DNA of 64,000 nucleotides from Portunus trituberculatus (lineage: Eukaryota; Arthropoda; Malacostraca; Decapoda; Portunidae): NCBI RefSeq assembly GCF_017591435.1, contig NC_059276.1, positions 4,296,411 to 4,360,410 on the forward strand. Reading direction: 5' to 3'. The position numbers and the translations under genes were made by a program. Below, one piece after another: positions 1 to 12,436 of the stretch (the first letter of the stretch is position 1; every line of letters starts with the position of its first letter). The notes under the pieces were generated by a model. It saw nothing but the letters and a program-made list of their open reading frames with translations. It made no database searches and was not told where the DNA came from.

Positions 1-606
1 ATTTAAGACACACTTCTAAGAGGAAGGTTTTAAGACACTTTTTTCTTTAGGGATCTTTTTCATATACAGTTTGTCTCATTATTATCTCTCAAATGAGAAG
101 AAAAGGAAAATAAGTGAAATGAATAAAAAGGAGAGGATATTTAAGACACATTTCTAAGAGGAAGGTTTTAAGACGCTTTCTCTTTAAGGATCATTTTCTT
201 ATATATTTTCTTGGTTTTGGTTAGTGCCTTTCATGTGAAAAAATAAAAATAAATCAAATAAATAAGAAAGAGGGAGGTTTTAAGACATCTCCTCTTTAGT
301 GATCTTTATACACACTTTGATGGTTTTCCTGTTTTGATCACAATTCCTCTTACATGAAAAAAATCAAAGGAAAAAAGACAAATGAAAATAACATCTAGTG
401 GTGTGGCGGATTGGTGATGGAGTTCCCGAGCACCACCGCTACCACAATCACCACCACCACCACCACCACCACCACCACCACTATAGATTGTTTTGTTCCC
501 AGCAGTGTCATTGTTCAATATAGGATTCTCTTTTCTTTTCTTTTTTTTTCTCTTTTTCGCGTTCGGTCAAGAGAAGTGTGTCAAAAATAAGATTGGGAGT
601 TATTAC

Positions 607-1101
<495 letters not shown>

Positions 1102-1539
1102 CAGTTATTATTATTATCATCAAGGAGAGGGACAAGAACAAGGAGGAGGAGGAGGAGGAGGAGGAGGAGGAGGAGGAGGAGGAGGAGATTTCAAAACAGC
1201 ACTAAGGAAACTAAACAACAACAACAACAACAACAACGCGTCAAGTGAAAGAAGAAGACGAGGAGGAAGATTTAAAGTGCAGGTGAGGTGAAGGTGTATG
1301 TATGCAGGAGTATATATGTATGCATGTATGAGGAGGAAGGAGAGGAGACCATGAAAGGGTGGAGTGTGGTGGTGTGTGGCGGTGTGTGGAGGAGGAGGAG
1401 GAGGAGGAGGAAGAGGAAGACACACATAGCGGTCATCTTAGCAACACATGAACAAGAATTTTCCCACGCTATTTAAAATGATTCCCGAAAATAGAAGTAA
1501 AAATGAGATAAGGTGAAGTGAAGAGTTACTGATAAGATA

Positions 1540-2094
<555 letters not shown>

Positions 2095-2134
2095 AAACGC
2101 CTAAACAATTAGTCAGCTAGTCATTTCTTTGCTA

Positions 2135-2440
2135 ATCCGTCAGTCAGTCAGTCAGTCAATCAGTTCTTTTCTTTAATTTATTTATCATAAATCTGTTAGT
2201 CAGTTTAAAAGTTAGTCAATCATTTAATTAGTCAAACATTCAGTCAGTCAGTCAGTCAGTCAGTCAGTCAGTCTCTTCGTACAACCAGTCAGTTTTATTA
2301 GTCAGTAACGCATTCAGTCAGTCAGTCAGTCAGTTTATCTCCTAGTCAGACAGTTACTTCCCACAGTCTATCAGTCAGTTTTAAGTTAGTCACGTATTCA
2401 GTCAGTGAGTCCCCCAGTCAGTCAACCATGCTTACATATA
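2135..2440. repeat. Degenerate GTCA tetranucleotide tract
   Basis: Many 'cagtcagtcagt' runs are separated by short unique pieces, an old tetranucleotide microsatellite that has accumulated substitutions. Confidence 0.85.
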
Positions 2441-2475
2441 GTCAGTCACACCCGTAGCCAGAGGGCGTGGTGGCG

Positions 2476-2513
<38 letters not shown>

Positions 2514-2556
2514 GGACGAACGCACACTCATTCACACAAACAATTCCTTATGCCGT

Positions 2557-2663
<107 letters not shown>

Positions 2664-3122
2664 CTAACAGGCAATTAATGACATTTGGATTTTATAAAAA
2701 GAAAATCGCAAAAATAACGGAAGGAGGAGGAGGAGGAGGAGGAGAAGGAAGAGGAGGAGAAGGAGGAAGAGGAGAAGGAGGAGGAGAATAAGTGAGGGAA
2801 TTTGACGGGAAGGAGAAGAGATGGAACTAACCACTGGGAAAATAAGGAAGAAGAAGAAGAAGAGGAGGAGAGGAGGAAGAGGAGGAGGAGGAGGAGGAGG
2901 AGGAGGGGTTCCGCTTGAAGATGTCTCAGCTCCTCCGCGGTTCCACACATCCACAACAGACGGCAAGGTGGAGAGACGCAAACTCCACTGTCACCACCAC
3001 CACCACCACCACCACCACTACCAGCACTTCAGCAGGCGAAGGAAGTCCCTCGTATTCCCTCGTATTCCCGAAAGGATCTTAAAGGAACTGAAGGATTTTT
3101 GAAGGATACCAAAGATTTCAAG

Positions 3123-3142
3123 ATGGGTGTTAGTGTTGGAAG
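3123..3142 (+). CDS. Gene A exon 1 (start codon, six codons plus two bases)
   Basis: ATG at 3123 opens MGVSVG and the exon stops after AG at 3142 before a consensus gtgagtga donor. I chose this start because its phase 2 end joins the 3835 exon exactly and yields a signal peptide; no other nearby ATG does this. The donor is the first unit of a (GTGA)n microsatellite at 3143-3185. No TATA box is evident upstream. Confidence 0.6.
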
Positions 3143-3228
3143 GTGAGTGAGTGAGTGAGTGAGTGAGTGAGTGAGTGAGTGAGTGACAGGATTACGATAT
3201 TAGTTACCCTCATATTTAGAAACCCTAT

Positions 3229-3274
<46 letters not shown>

Positions 3275-3770
3275 AGACTATTTTCAAAGGCCACAAATGA
3301 TTAGCTGTGTTCGTAAGAGTGTCTTTCCCGTTAATAATGTAGAAATCATGATAATTTTTCATTGGAACCGTAAAATTCACCTTTAACCCCTTCAGTACTG
3401 GGACGTTTTTTTACCATGAGTTTTGGGTACGATTAGACCATTTTATTGACATTAGAAAGGGTCTATGCAGGTCAGATGTTTTATGACCAAAGTCTTCACT
3501 ATTCTAATCCCAAGCTAAATTCCTGAATGTGTATTAAATTGGTAAATAGTGAAAGAGAATTAATATGAAAATGCACCATGTACTGAAGGGGTTAAGAATG
3601 TGTAACTTCGCCACGACTATTTTGAAAAGCTCTAGAAATGATTAACAGGATTCCCAAGAGTGTTTCTCCTATCATTAATGTAGAAAAATTTTAACCTGTG
3701 ACTAGAACCGTAAAAAGGCCCTTAAAAACCAGTGTTATGTGGCTAGAAGTGGCTAGAAATGGCAGTTATA

Positions 3771-3816
<46 letters not shown>

Positions 3817-4330
3817 CACCTAAGCACATTTCAGGGGCGTGGTTATAGTGTTGTTACTGGTTCTGCTGAAGGAGGGAGGTACCACGCCCTCAGAACACGC
3901 CCAAGCCAGCCCAAATACCGCCCATTCCCGCCACTCACGCCAGCTTCACCGCATCCTCGATCCATTTGGTAAGACATTTAACAGAAGCATCACAATCATC
4001 ACCACCATCATTACTTACTTCAATCTTCACTAGTTTGTCCTTCAACTGTGTGTCTATCTCAGTTCCATCAGTTTATCTACCCATCAATCTCTATCTATCA
4101 ATCAATACTTATTTTTACCTTCCATCTACCACCACTACTGCCACCACTACCTCCACCACCATCACTACCCCTTCCCCTTCGTCAGGTTTGCTGGGAAAGG
4201 CAGGGGAGGCAGTGAGCGGCGCCGTGGAAGATCTCGGGCAGCGTATTGACGAAGGGGCTCAGCACATGGGGAAGCTGATGCAGAAGGGCGCTTCCTCCAT
4301 CAACTCCGCTTTCAATAGTCACGTAAACCA

Positions 4331-4397
<67 letters not shown>

Positions 4398-5737
4398 TAA
4401 GAAAAAGAGGAGGAGGAGGAAAAGTGAAAACTGATAATTGATTGACTGAGAAGAGGAAAAAAAGAATAGGAAGAAAAAGGAGGATAAAGAAGAATTAAAA
4501 AAGGAAAGAATTTAAGGAGAAGGAATAGGAAGAGGAGACAAACAAAAAAACACAAAAACAGATACAAAAACACCAAAAACAAGAAAAACGGAGAGAAACC
4601 AAAAAAGAAAATAAGAAAAGATATCAAAACACTTAAAAAATACACAGCAAAAAGAAAACATAGACGAAACTCAAACAAAACCAAAACCACGAAATTAGAC
4701 AAACCCCCAAATTTTTCCCCTTTACAGACGCAGGAGGGACTGAAACAACGAAAAAAAAAAAAAAAGATATCAAAACACATGTGAAAATCAGAACACACAT
4801 CAAAACACTTAAAATACACACAAAGAAAGATACACGAAAAACGAGCAAAACAAACCTAAAATTTTAACAACACCCAAATTTGTTCCCTTTTGCAAATGAA
4901 GGAGGGACTGAAACAAAGAAAAAAAAAAAACACATCAAAACACTTAAAATACACACAGAGAAAGAAAAAATACACGAAAAACGAGCAAAACAAACCTAAA
5001 ATTTTAACAATCCCCCAAATTTTCCCCTTTACAGATGAAGAAGGGACTGAAACAACGAAAAAAAATAAAACAAAAAAACACAAAATTTAACAACCTCCAA
5101 ATTTTCCCCCCTTACAGATGCAGGAGGGCTGGAGGAGGCGGGGAAGGTGGCGGGGATGATAGGGGAGGACCTGGTGGAGTCTGTGTCGTCCCTGGTATCG
5201 AATCGCCTGCAGGAGGATGAGAGAGGCGAGGAGGCGATGAGGAAGAGGGAAGGAATGGTCGACGGTTTCCTGAGACTTGTTGGCATTGATTCGTCACAAG
5301 TTGGTCTGATGGCTCTCAATGTCCTGATCTTCCTGGCTGAGTTGGTGAGTGTCTTGGTGAGAGAGGAGACACACACACACACACACACACACAGTTAGCT
5401 AGCCAGTGAAGCAGACAAGTTTACAAGCTCACAAACATATTTACAAACAGAAAACAGAGATGAAATAAGAAGAAACACGTAACGAAAACAGATAAGAAGC
5501 TAAACGAAGGCAAAACAGATCGATTCAGACAAAACAGCTAGACAGAAGACAAAGAAAACGGAACTCCACGGCAGATTTTAAGGCAGACTTCACTATTTAT
5601 TTATTTATTCCTATTTCTACTTTTTTTTCCAGATTACTTCGACACTCATTGGGGAGAATATCAACGAAATTCCAGAGTCAGAGATTCAAAAACTTCTGTT
5701 CTTTCTTGGTTCATGCGAAGCGATCCAACGAAGGTAC

Positions 5738-5791
<54 letters not shown>

Positions 5792-5949
5792 CTAACACCT
5801 CATTATATTTATACTTCAATATATTAAATTTCATAACTTTCTCTCTTCGTCAAATATAAATCGTTAAAATATCTATTAATTTGTCTACATAACTTGATAA
5901 ACCATAATTACATGAAGATTTCAAAGATAAACACATACAGTAACCCTAA

Positions 5950-5982
<33 letters not shown>

Positions 5983-6347
5983 AAGCAGTATGAAGTAGTA
6001 GTAGTAGTGTGGATGCTTGTTGTTGTGGTGGTGGTGATGGTGATAGTAGTGGTAATGGTGGTAGTGGTGGTGGTGATTGTGGTGGTGGTGATTGTGGTGG
6101 TGGTGGTGAGGCCAGTAACACAAGCAGTGGTGGTGTTTGTGGTTTAGTTAAGATGCAAATGAGTTGGCGGGAGAAGATAAAATGCAGGCGCTGGGGGAGG
6201 AGGAGGAGGAGGAGGAGAGAAGAGGAGAAGGAAGAAGAGGAGGAGGAGGAAGAGGAGGAGGAGGAGGAGGAGGAGGAGGAGGAGGAGGAGGAGGATGTTG
6301 CGGTCAAGTTCTCCGCAGTAATAGAAGAAAGAAAGAAAAAGAGAAAG

Positions 6348-6409
<62 letters not shown>

Positions 6410-9116
6410 CCCCTACACAACACAACGGTATACGTTCAAACGGACACACAACACAGTCACTGCCGCAACAGGTGTCTGATAACATGAACATCACCATTAT
6501 CTTTCTTTCACCAGCCTTAAAATGAAGTCTTGTTATTTTCTTTCATTTATTTCTATTCTTTCTCTTCCTTCTGTCATTTCTCCTTTTCTTCTTCCCCATG
6601 TTTGTTTTATGTTCTGTCATATCGTCTCTTTCTCTTCCTTTTCTTTATATTATTCCTCCTCTCTTCTTCTTATTCTTCTTAAATACGTGTGTAATCTTTT
6701 TTTTCACCTGTGATATCGATTTACCCTTTTACTTTTTTTCTTCCTCCTCCTCCTCCTCCTCCTCCTCCTTCTTCTCTTTCTCCTCCTCTTTCTCCTCCTC
6801 TTTTTCATATTAGTGACATCTTTTTATCCTCCTACTTCCTCCTCCTTCTCCCTCTTCTCCTCTTCCTCTTCTTCCTCCTCCTCTTCCTCTTCCTCCTTCT
6901 CCTGTTCCTGTTCCTCCTCCTCGTGTTCCTCCTCGTATTCCGCTTCCTTTTCCTCGTCCTCCTCCCTCTTTTTCTCATTTGTGACATCTATTGCTCCTCC
7001 TTCTCCTCCTCCTCTTTCTCCTCCTCCTACTCCTCCTTCTCCTCCTCCTCCTCTTCTTCTTCTTCCTCTTCCTTATCCTCCCAAGCCTCCGTAATCATGT
7101 CTTCATTTATTGCACCTACTTCCTCTTCTTCCTCTCTTCCTCCTCCTCCTCTCCCTAACCATTTTTAAGTCATGTCTTCCTCCCTCCTCCTCTTCCTCCT
7201 CCTCCTCCTCCTCCTCCTACGTATACTTAAGTCTCCGTAATCATATCTTCATTTATCCCACCTACTTCCTCTTCTTCCTCTCCCTGACCATTTTTTAAGT
7301 CATGTCTTCCTCCTCTCCTCCTCCTCCTCCTCCTCCTCCTCCTCCTGCAGCGGTCACAGTTACGGGACCCGCCCTAAGAGGTAGCTCGTCACTGTCAGCT
7401 GATGAAGAGTAAACAAACCTACATGGTCAGGGCGCACCTTCACACACACCCAGCAACACCTTATAATTAGTGTTACTCTTAATGCTATACTCCACTCTGG
7501 GTTCACTTCCGGGTTGGTTTAGTCTTGCTGGTATACTCTCTGGTTATCTATTAAGTTTTTTTTGTAGTTTTCTTTCATTTTTCTCATATTTTTTCGATCT
7601 ATATTCTTAATCGTATAGTATTTCCCTTAAAACCAGTTAGAAAATCATCTATCGTCATTATTTTTTACTATGTTCAATTATAGTATATCATAACGCTCTA
7701 TTATAAAACATCATATTTATACAGTACTTCCTTCAAAACCAATCACAAACTAAACATTTTTTTTTTCTCTCTTAAAACCAATTAAAGTCAAAATAAATCT
7801 TTTTTTCTCTTAAAACCAATTAAAGTCAAAATAAATCTAAGTTTTCCAACCTAACTTCAAATTCAACCTCCTATCATCACAATTTCAAAATCCTAAAGCA
7901 TCACATTCACACAGCACATCCTTCAAAACCAGCCACAAATTAAACATCACTTTTCTTAAAACCAACTAGAATCAAACCAAACTTCATTATTTCCAACCTA
8001 ACTTCAATTTTAACATCCTAAAACATCACACTTACACATCACGTCCTTCAAAACCAACCACAAACTAACCTAACTCCTTCACCTCTCTAGATGGAAGCAA
8101 TGCTGAGAGAGGCACAAGATCCGGGACTTCCCAGAGCAATCATACAGAAGCTGCAAAGAGCCACGGGTGACAATACCGCGTGCGTGCAGTTGCTGGTGTG
8201 CAAGTTGTCTCCTGTAGTGTGGGGCCTTCAGCAATCCGTGGCAGTGTCTCAAGCAAGGAGCAGAGACCCGGACACTCCTCCTATGGGTCTCATGCAGGTA
8301 GGAAGAGGGAGACTTTAAGATATTTGTCCCTATCCTTGGCTAATTTTATCGGCTCTATAAGGAGACTGGCAACTGAGTGGGTTTTTTTCTCTATATTTTT
8401 GTTCCCCTTGGCCAGTCCTCCTCTCTTACATAAAGAAATGATAGATAGATTGACTGACTGACTGACTGATTAACTGACTGACTGACTGACTGACTGATTA
8501 ACTGACTGATTGACTGACTGACTGACTGATTAACTGACTGACTGACTGACTGGCTGATTAATTGACTGATTGACTGACTGATTGACTGACTGACTGACTG
8601 ACTGATTAACTAACAGACTGATTAACTAACTGATTGACTGACTGACTGACTGATTGACTGACTAATTAACTGACTGACTGACTTTTGCTGGAACTTCTCT
8701 GGTAGCTAGTTAGGGTTGAGGATAGTTAGCGTTGGGTTAGGTTTTTTGGGATGTTTTCATAGTGATGTTTATTTTGTAGTGTGTGGTACTGATTGACTGA
8801 CAGGTATTCATTAAGGAAGGTAGGATTTAAGATAGACGGGTTGATGTAGCAATTAACGTAGATAATAACTGAATACATGTTAATAATTGGATACATAGAT
8901 AGATAGATAGCTAATTGGATACATAGATAGATAAACAGACAGACAGATAGATAGATAGATGGATAGATAGATAGATAGATAGCTACAAACAGAGACAGAC
9001 AGGTAGTACACTTGTAAACAAATATATGTACTTGTAAAAATGTTGATATATTAACAGGGATATTAGGTTAGACATGCATCACAAAGGTAAATATGCATGA
9101 AAAAGATTGAAAAATA

Positions 9117-9184
<68 letters not shown>

Positions 9185-9731
9185 TAGAACACCATAAATT
9201 GTACTGTAGGAAAATGAAAGAATAAATAACAAAGAAAGTAAAAAAAAAAAAACGAAAATACATTATCTCACAGCTAGAAAGAGAAAGAGAAAGAAAATTA
9301 ACTTCACACCGCAATGCTGCCTTTACGTATAAGTCCATCAAATGAACACTTTCCTTCAATACTCCCACGTTAGTCACCCTGTAATGGCTGAAAGAATTAA
9401 TGCCTCTAGGTTAGGTTAGGTTAAGGTTAGGAATAGGGTCAGGATTAGGTTAGGTTAGGTTAAGTTAGGTTAGGTTAGGTTAGGTTAGGTTAGGTTAGGT
9501 TAGGTTAGGTTAGGTTAGGTTAGGTTAGGTTAGGTTAGGTTAGGTTAGGTTAGGTTAGGTTAGGTTAGGTTAACTGAAAGAATTAATGTGTCTCTCCCTC
9601 CCTGCCCTCACCAGACCCTATACGCAGCCCTGCCTCCCCTCAACACCTTCGTCACCTTCTCTGAGTCCTGCGAGCATCAGTTCCCCAAGTGTCCTCTCAT
9701 CGACCTCTCCCATCTCGGCCTCGGTCTCTGA
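3123..9731 (+). CDS. Gene A: secreted or membrane-associated helical protein with C-terminal cysteine pairs, seven coding exons
   Basis: Seen: coding pieces at 3123-3142, 3835-3968, 4186-4331, 5118 (or 5135)-5344, 5633-5733, 8091 (or 8108)-8297 and 9615-9731, each bordered by AG and GT. The first joins are phase-perfect: exon 1 (phase 2) gives MGVSVGR then GVVIVLLLVLL, a signal-peptide core, and exon 2 ends in phase 1 to complete Gly with exon 3. The product is about 310 residues. It has a helical Ala/Gly/Glu-rich stretch in exon 3, a hydrophobic segment (VGLMALNVLIFLAEL) ending exon 4, one Cys in exon 5, C-x5-C in exon 6 and C-x6-C in exon 7. Odd: the exon 3-4 and exon 5-6 joins are out of phase at the strongest acceptors and become in-phase if the acceptor 17 bases further in is used. 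Undetected microexons, an error or gene decay are alternatives. Function unknown. The cysteine pattern matches gene C. Real gene likely; exact model uncertain. Confidence 0.72.
3213..3760. mobile_element. Decayed copies of inverted-repeat element 'IR-1', split by a MITE
   Basis: Within the gene A intron 1, two diverged units contain the shared core 'actattttcaaaggccac...gattag...gagtgt-tt-cc-gttaataa'. The same core occurs at 9.7-10.4, 24.4, 35.6, 48.7 and 56.9 kb. The left unit carries an expanded CT tract; a TTAA-flanked MITE lies between them. Confidence 0.55.
3383..3595 (+). mobile_element. TTAA-flanked MITE, copy 1
   Basis: The element is bounded by TTAA at both ends, with inverted termini CCCCTTCAGTACTG / TACTGAAGGGG and no coding capacity. 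TTAA target duplications with C-rich termini are the hallmark of piggyBac-type transposons, so this is probably a non-autonomous derivative. It serves as the reference for the other copies; the internal 'gtctatg-aggtcaga' and 'cttcactatt-taatcc' blocks recur. Confidence 0.75.
3835..3968 (+). CDS. Gene A exon 2 (signal peptide core, Ser/His/Pro-rich linker)
   Basis: The acceptor is 'cacatttcag' after a GT microsatellite, and the donor is 'ttg|gtaaga' at 3969. The frame encodes GVVIVLLLVLLKEGG, then a polar stretch (TTPSEHAQASPN and onward) ending RILDPF, with a single base left over. The hydrophobic start followed by a polar, low-complexity region is typical of a cleaved signal peptide and propeptide or linker. 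Confidence 0.65.
4186..4331 (+). CDS. Gene A exon 3 (helical Ala/Gly/Gln-rich segment)
   Basis: The acceptor 'cttcgtcag' and phase match the previous exon, completing a Gly codon. It encodes 48 residues, from GLLGKAGEAVSGAVEDLG to NSAFNSHVNQ, with spaced small and hydrophobic residues suggesting an amphipathic helix. The donor 'cag|gtgagagag' runs straight into a 60-base GA microsatellite. The exon ends in phase 0. Confidence 0.75.
4590..5134 (+). repeat. Tandem array in gene A intron 3 copying the exon 4 splice acceptor
   Basis: Four units of about 83-167 bases, each containing 'cacttaaa-atacacac', a C/T tract 'caaatttttcccctttacag' and then 'a-gcaggagggactgaaaca'. Boundaries fall at 4727, 4895 (AG mutated), 5034 and the real one at 5117. 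Confidence 0.85.
5118..5344 (+). CDS. Gene A exon 4 (helical region ending in a hydrophobic segment)
   Basis: The open frame encodes EAGKVAGMIGEDLVESV through GIDSSQVGLMALNVLIFLAEL and ends in phase 0 at a gtgagt donor. The best-looking acceptor (5117, 'ccttacag') needs a phase 1 upstream exon, but exon 3 ends in phase 0. Starting at 5135, after 'ctggag', restores the frame. The 17 disputed bases are the same bases copied in the intron-3 array, so they may be intronic. Confidence 0.75.
5633..5733 (+). CDS. Gene A exon 5
   Basis: The acceptor 'ttttttttccag' joins exon 4 in phase 0. It encodes ITSTLIGENINEIPESE, then IQKLLFFLGSCEAIQR, and ends in phase 2 at 'ag|gtacag'. The donor opens an AGT microsatellite (5737-5790). 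It contains the first cysteine of the mature protein. Confidence 0.72.
6735..7348. repeat. Long polypyrimidine TCC-rich tract
   Basis: Over 600 bases are almost entirely C and T on the plus strand, with two embedded copies of 'cctccgtaatcat-tcttca'. It lies in gene A intron 5; mirror-type stretches could form triplex DNA. Confidence 0.85.
7700..8085 (+). repeat. Tandem repeats at the end of gene A intron 5
   Basis: Three degenerate units of about 110-160 bases with 'cttcaaaaccaa-cacaaa-taaac' and 'ttaaaaccaattaaagtcaa' run up to the exon 6 acceptor. Confidence 0.75.
8091..8297 (+). CDS. Gene A exon 6 (first cysteine pair)
   Basis: The open frame encodes EAQDPGLPRAIIQKLQRAT, then the C-V-Q-L-L-V-C pair, a Ser/Arg-rich stretch and MGLMQ, ending in phase 0 at 'cag|gtagga'. 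The obvious acceptor 'cctctctag' at 8090 would give a stop after four codons when joined to exon 5 in phase 2. An AG 17 bases downstream (exon from 8108) keeps the frame open. Alternatively ATG 8091 is the start of a separate short product. Confidence 0.68.
8315..8440 (+). mobile_element. Short dispersed repeat 'SR-C', copy 1
   Basis: Shared with 44.6 kb: 'tttgtccc-...ttggctaattttatc', 'actggcaa-t-agtggg', then 'cccttggccagtcctcc' and 'cttacataaag'. It lies immediately downstream of the gene A exon 6 donor and is followed by a tetranucleotide tract. The A-rich end suggests a SINE 3' tail. Confidence 0.5.
8443..8685. repeat. GACT tetranucleotide array in gene A intron 6
   Basis: 'tgactgactgactgattaac' units form a higher-order 30-40 base period. 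A similar GACT tract lies just past a donor in gene C. Confidence 0.9.
9405..9573 (+). repeat. Interstitial TTAGG telomere-type array
   Basis: Perfect TTAGG units from about 9463 to 9572, with degenerate units before. The array ends 40 bases upstream of the last gene A exon and is flanked on both sides by 'ctgaaagaattaatg' (9388-9402 and 9574-9588). Confidence 0.9.
9615..9731 (+). CDS. Gene A exon 7 (second cysteine pair and stop)
   Basis: The acceptor 'ctgccctcaccag' joins exon 6 in phase 0. It encodes 38 residues including NTFVTFSESC, then C-E-H-Q-F-P-K-C and PLIDLSHLGLGL, before TGA at 9729-9731. High CpG/GC content contrasts with flanking repeats. No AATAAA was found in the few hundred bases downstream, which are occupied by an amplified inverted-repeat element. 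Confidence 0.75.
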   Translation, partial: TLYAALPPLNTFVTFSESCEHQFPKCPLIDLSHLGLGL

Positions 9732-9736
9732 AACTC

Positions 9737-10398
9737 CAAAACTGATTCTGAAACACCTGCGCCGAACCTCCACTACTTTCCAAGGCTCTAGTTGAAATGG
9801 CACGTGTTTTCATGTGTGTTTATATAGTAATAGTAGGAAAATGACGAGATTTATACGTTTTTAATAGGAAAAATACTCTTGAGAGCCCGATTTATTCTAC
9901 TTGTATGTTGTATCTCACTTCTTTCCAAGGCTCTAGTTGAAGTGGCACGGGTTTTATGTGTTTGTATATTAATAATAGGGAAATGACGAGATTTCTATGT
10001 TATTGACAGGAGAAATACTCTTAAGAACACGGCTTATTTTGAAACATACGTCTTATCAGTATTTTCCAAGGTTTAGTTGAAGTGGCACAGGTTTTAAGGG
10101 CGTTTTTTGTTTTTACTCAGAAATTAACGAGATTTCTATGCTTTTTATTAACAGAAATGCTCTTGAGAACCAAAATAATTTTCAAAACTTGCACGTTCTA
10201 TTTCCACTACTTTCCAAAGCTCTCGTAGAAGTGGTGTGTGTCTTTAAGGTTGTTTCTATAGTACTAGTGGGAAATTAACGAGATTTTTACGTTATCAATA
10301 GAAGAAATACTCTTGAGAACGCGGCGAGTCATCTCAGTGGCCTTGGAAATTGTGTTGCGATGAGAGAGCAGTGTTTCAGAATGCGTGTCAATATCGCA
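9737..10398 (-). mobile_element. IR-1 element with tandemly amplified core
   Basis: Begins six bases after the gene A stop codon with 'tgattctgaaacacctgcgc' and ends near 'agcagtgtttcagaatgcg', which are inverted versions of each other. Between them, a roughly 150-base core ('tttccaaggctctagttgaag' to 'gaaatactcttgagaac') is repeated four to five times. It probably forms the 3' UTR of gene A or lies just beyond it. Confidence 0.6.
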
Positions 10399-10806
10399 AA
10401 GCCTCCCGCACCTTCAGGAGATTCTGCTTCCCGTGTGATTCTTGGGCATTGTGGGAACTTTTTGTCGGAACTTTTCTGGGAGCTGGTTAGGGTTGGGGTA
10501 AGTTAGCGGTACTTGAGGTTAGGATGTTTTAAGTGTTTTTTGTACTGATGTTATTGTTTATTTTGTGTGGTGCTTGTAATTTATTTTGTGTGCTTGTAAT
10601 GTCACGAAACCACGACCTCAATGATAAAGTTTCTGATAAAGATCGAATGCTGACTTGGTGTTTTATCGATGTAACTTTTGTTTTTCTAAGGTTTACAATC
10701 CGATGTTATAGTTTTCTGTTTGTTGTTCCTAATAGTAGTTAACCACGGCCTCATTATGTAACAAGACAGACTGCAAGAAGGTATTAGCCCTACACGTGGC
10801 AAGCTC

Positions 10807-11020
10807 TTAACTCCTTTAATACTGCGACACATTTTTAGCCTGAGATTTGTGTACGATTAGACCAATTTATTTACATTAGGAAGGGTCTATGGAGGTCAGA
10901 AGATTAATGGCCACAGTCTTCACTATTTCAATCCGCCACATGAGTTTCTGAAGCTGTTTAAATCACTACACAGTAAGCAGAATGAATATGGAAACACGTT
11001 ATGGTACTGAAGGGGGTTAA
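10807..11020 (+). mobile_element. TTAA-flanked MITE, copy 2
   Basis: Same element, with a degenerate left end (ctcctttaatactg) and an intact right end 'tactgaaggggg' before TTAA. It is intergenic, between genes A and B. Confidence 0.72.
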
Positions 11021-12173
11021 TACGAAACATCACTTCTTTTATCTCTCTCTTTCTCTCCCTCTCTCTCTATTGTCACGATTCTACGCTACACAATCTTCTA
11101 CCGTCCCTGATTGGCACTTGTGAGGTAACAGGAACAACGCTACCTCTCTCTCGCTCTGTCTCCCTGTGTCTCATTTCCCTTTCTCTTCCTCTCTCTTCCT
11201 TACGCCGTGACTTTGAGCGGGCGAACCAGTGCCACCTTCAGAAACATCCACAGCTTTCCCTTCCACGTAATCCTCACCATGCACTACGTCGCGGCCTCAG
11301 TCACACCAGGGTCACCTCACTACCATGCACCACCACCACTACCACCACCACCTTCATCAGCTTTCTCCGTAGCTTCTGACTTTCAAACGACTTCTGCTGG
11401 TTTCTCGTCCACATCCTGTATCCACACTGACTTTGAAACGACTCTATCATTTTTTGTTCACCTTCACGCGGTGCGACTATTACGCTGTTATGAAACGGTT
11501 GAGATAATAGTAACAACAGCCGTAATACTGTAATAGATTGCTGTTCCACTAAAACGCTGTAATGAAAGAGCTTAGTTGAAACATTTGTAATACAGCAATG
11601 AGGTGCTAATACTACTAACGCTGTAATGGAAGGTTTGCAGTGTCAATAAGAGGACTTTGAATGCTTTAATGAATGCTGTTATAGTCTGCGAAACTGCAAG
11701 AAAACACAAGGTACTGATGGAAATGTGAATAAAAAGAATGCTGTAGGTTTATGTTGCTGAGAAAGAATGAAAAGATAAAAGAAGCTGTAAACTGTCAGAT
11801 AAAGTACTACATGTATTCTCTAGTGCTGTTAAGTATAAAATGCAGATCAAACATTGCTATAATCGAAGACTGTATTGTTGTATCTAGTCTGCTTTGACAC
11901 TAAAGGGCATTATGGGTACGTGATAAGCTTCGTTTTCTTGCTTATAGTTCAGTTAATAGCATCTAATCCTTTATAGATGTACTAAGAGAGCATTTAATTC
12001 CTTCTATTGGGATTTGACTAATGCTAAGTAATAAAAGTATCAGAAAAAACACAGTAGTACCTTTGAATTTATTACTCATTACGGTATGAATGAAATGTAC
12101 GTATAAATAGTAATAAATGCATATATAAGGTTAGTGAAATGTGGAAAGTATTGAAGGAAGGAATGACGGAGAG

Positions 12174-12271
<98 letters not shown>

Positions 12272-12373
12272 CAGATGGATATATAAGACGATAGATATAC
12301 AGAAGATAAAAAAAAAAATGATAGATAAATAGATAAATAAATAAACAGTAACAATCATTCTACTAACCACAAC

Positions 12374-12436
<63 letters not shown>

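Noticed and set aside
9405..9573. TTAGG array as a chromosome end
   Set aside because: Unique sequence and gene exons continue on both sides, so it is interstitial.
11207..11533. 108-codon plus-strand frame
   Set aside because: It contains a CAC repeat and no splice sites in phase with neighbours. The opposite strand is also open, so composition is the likelier cause.
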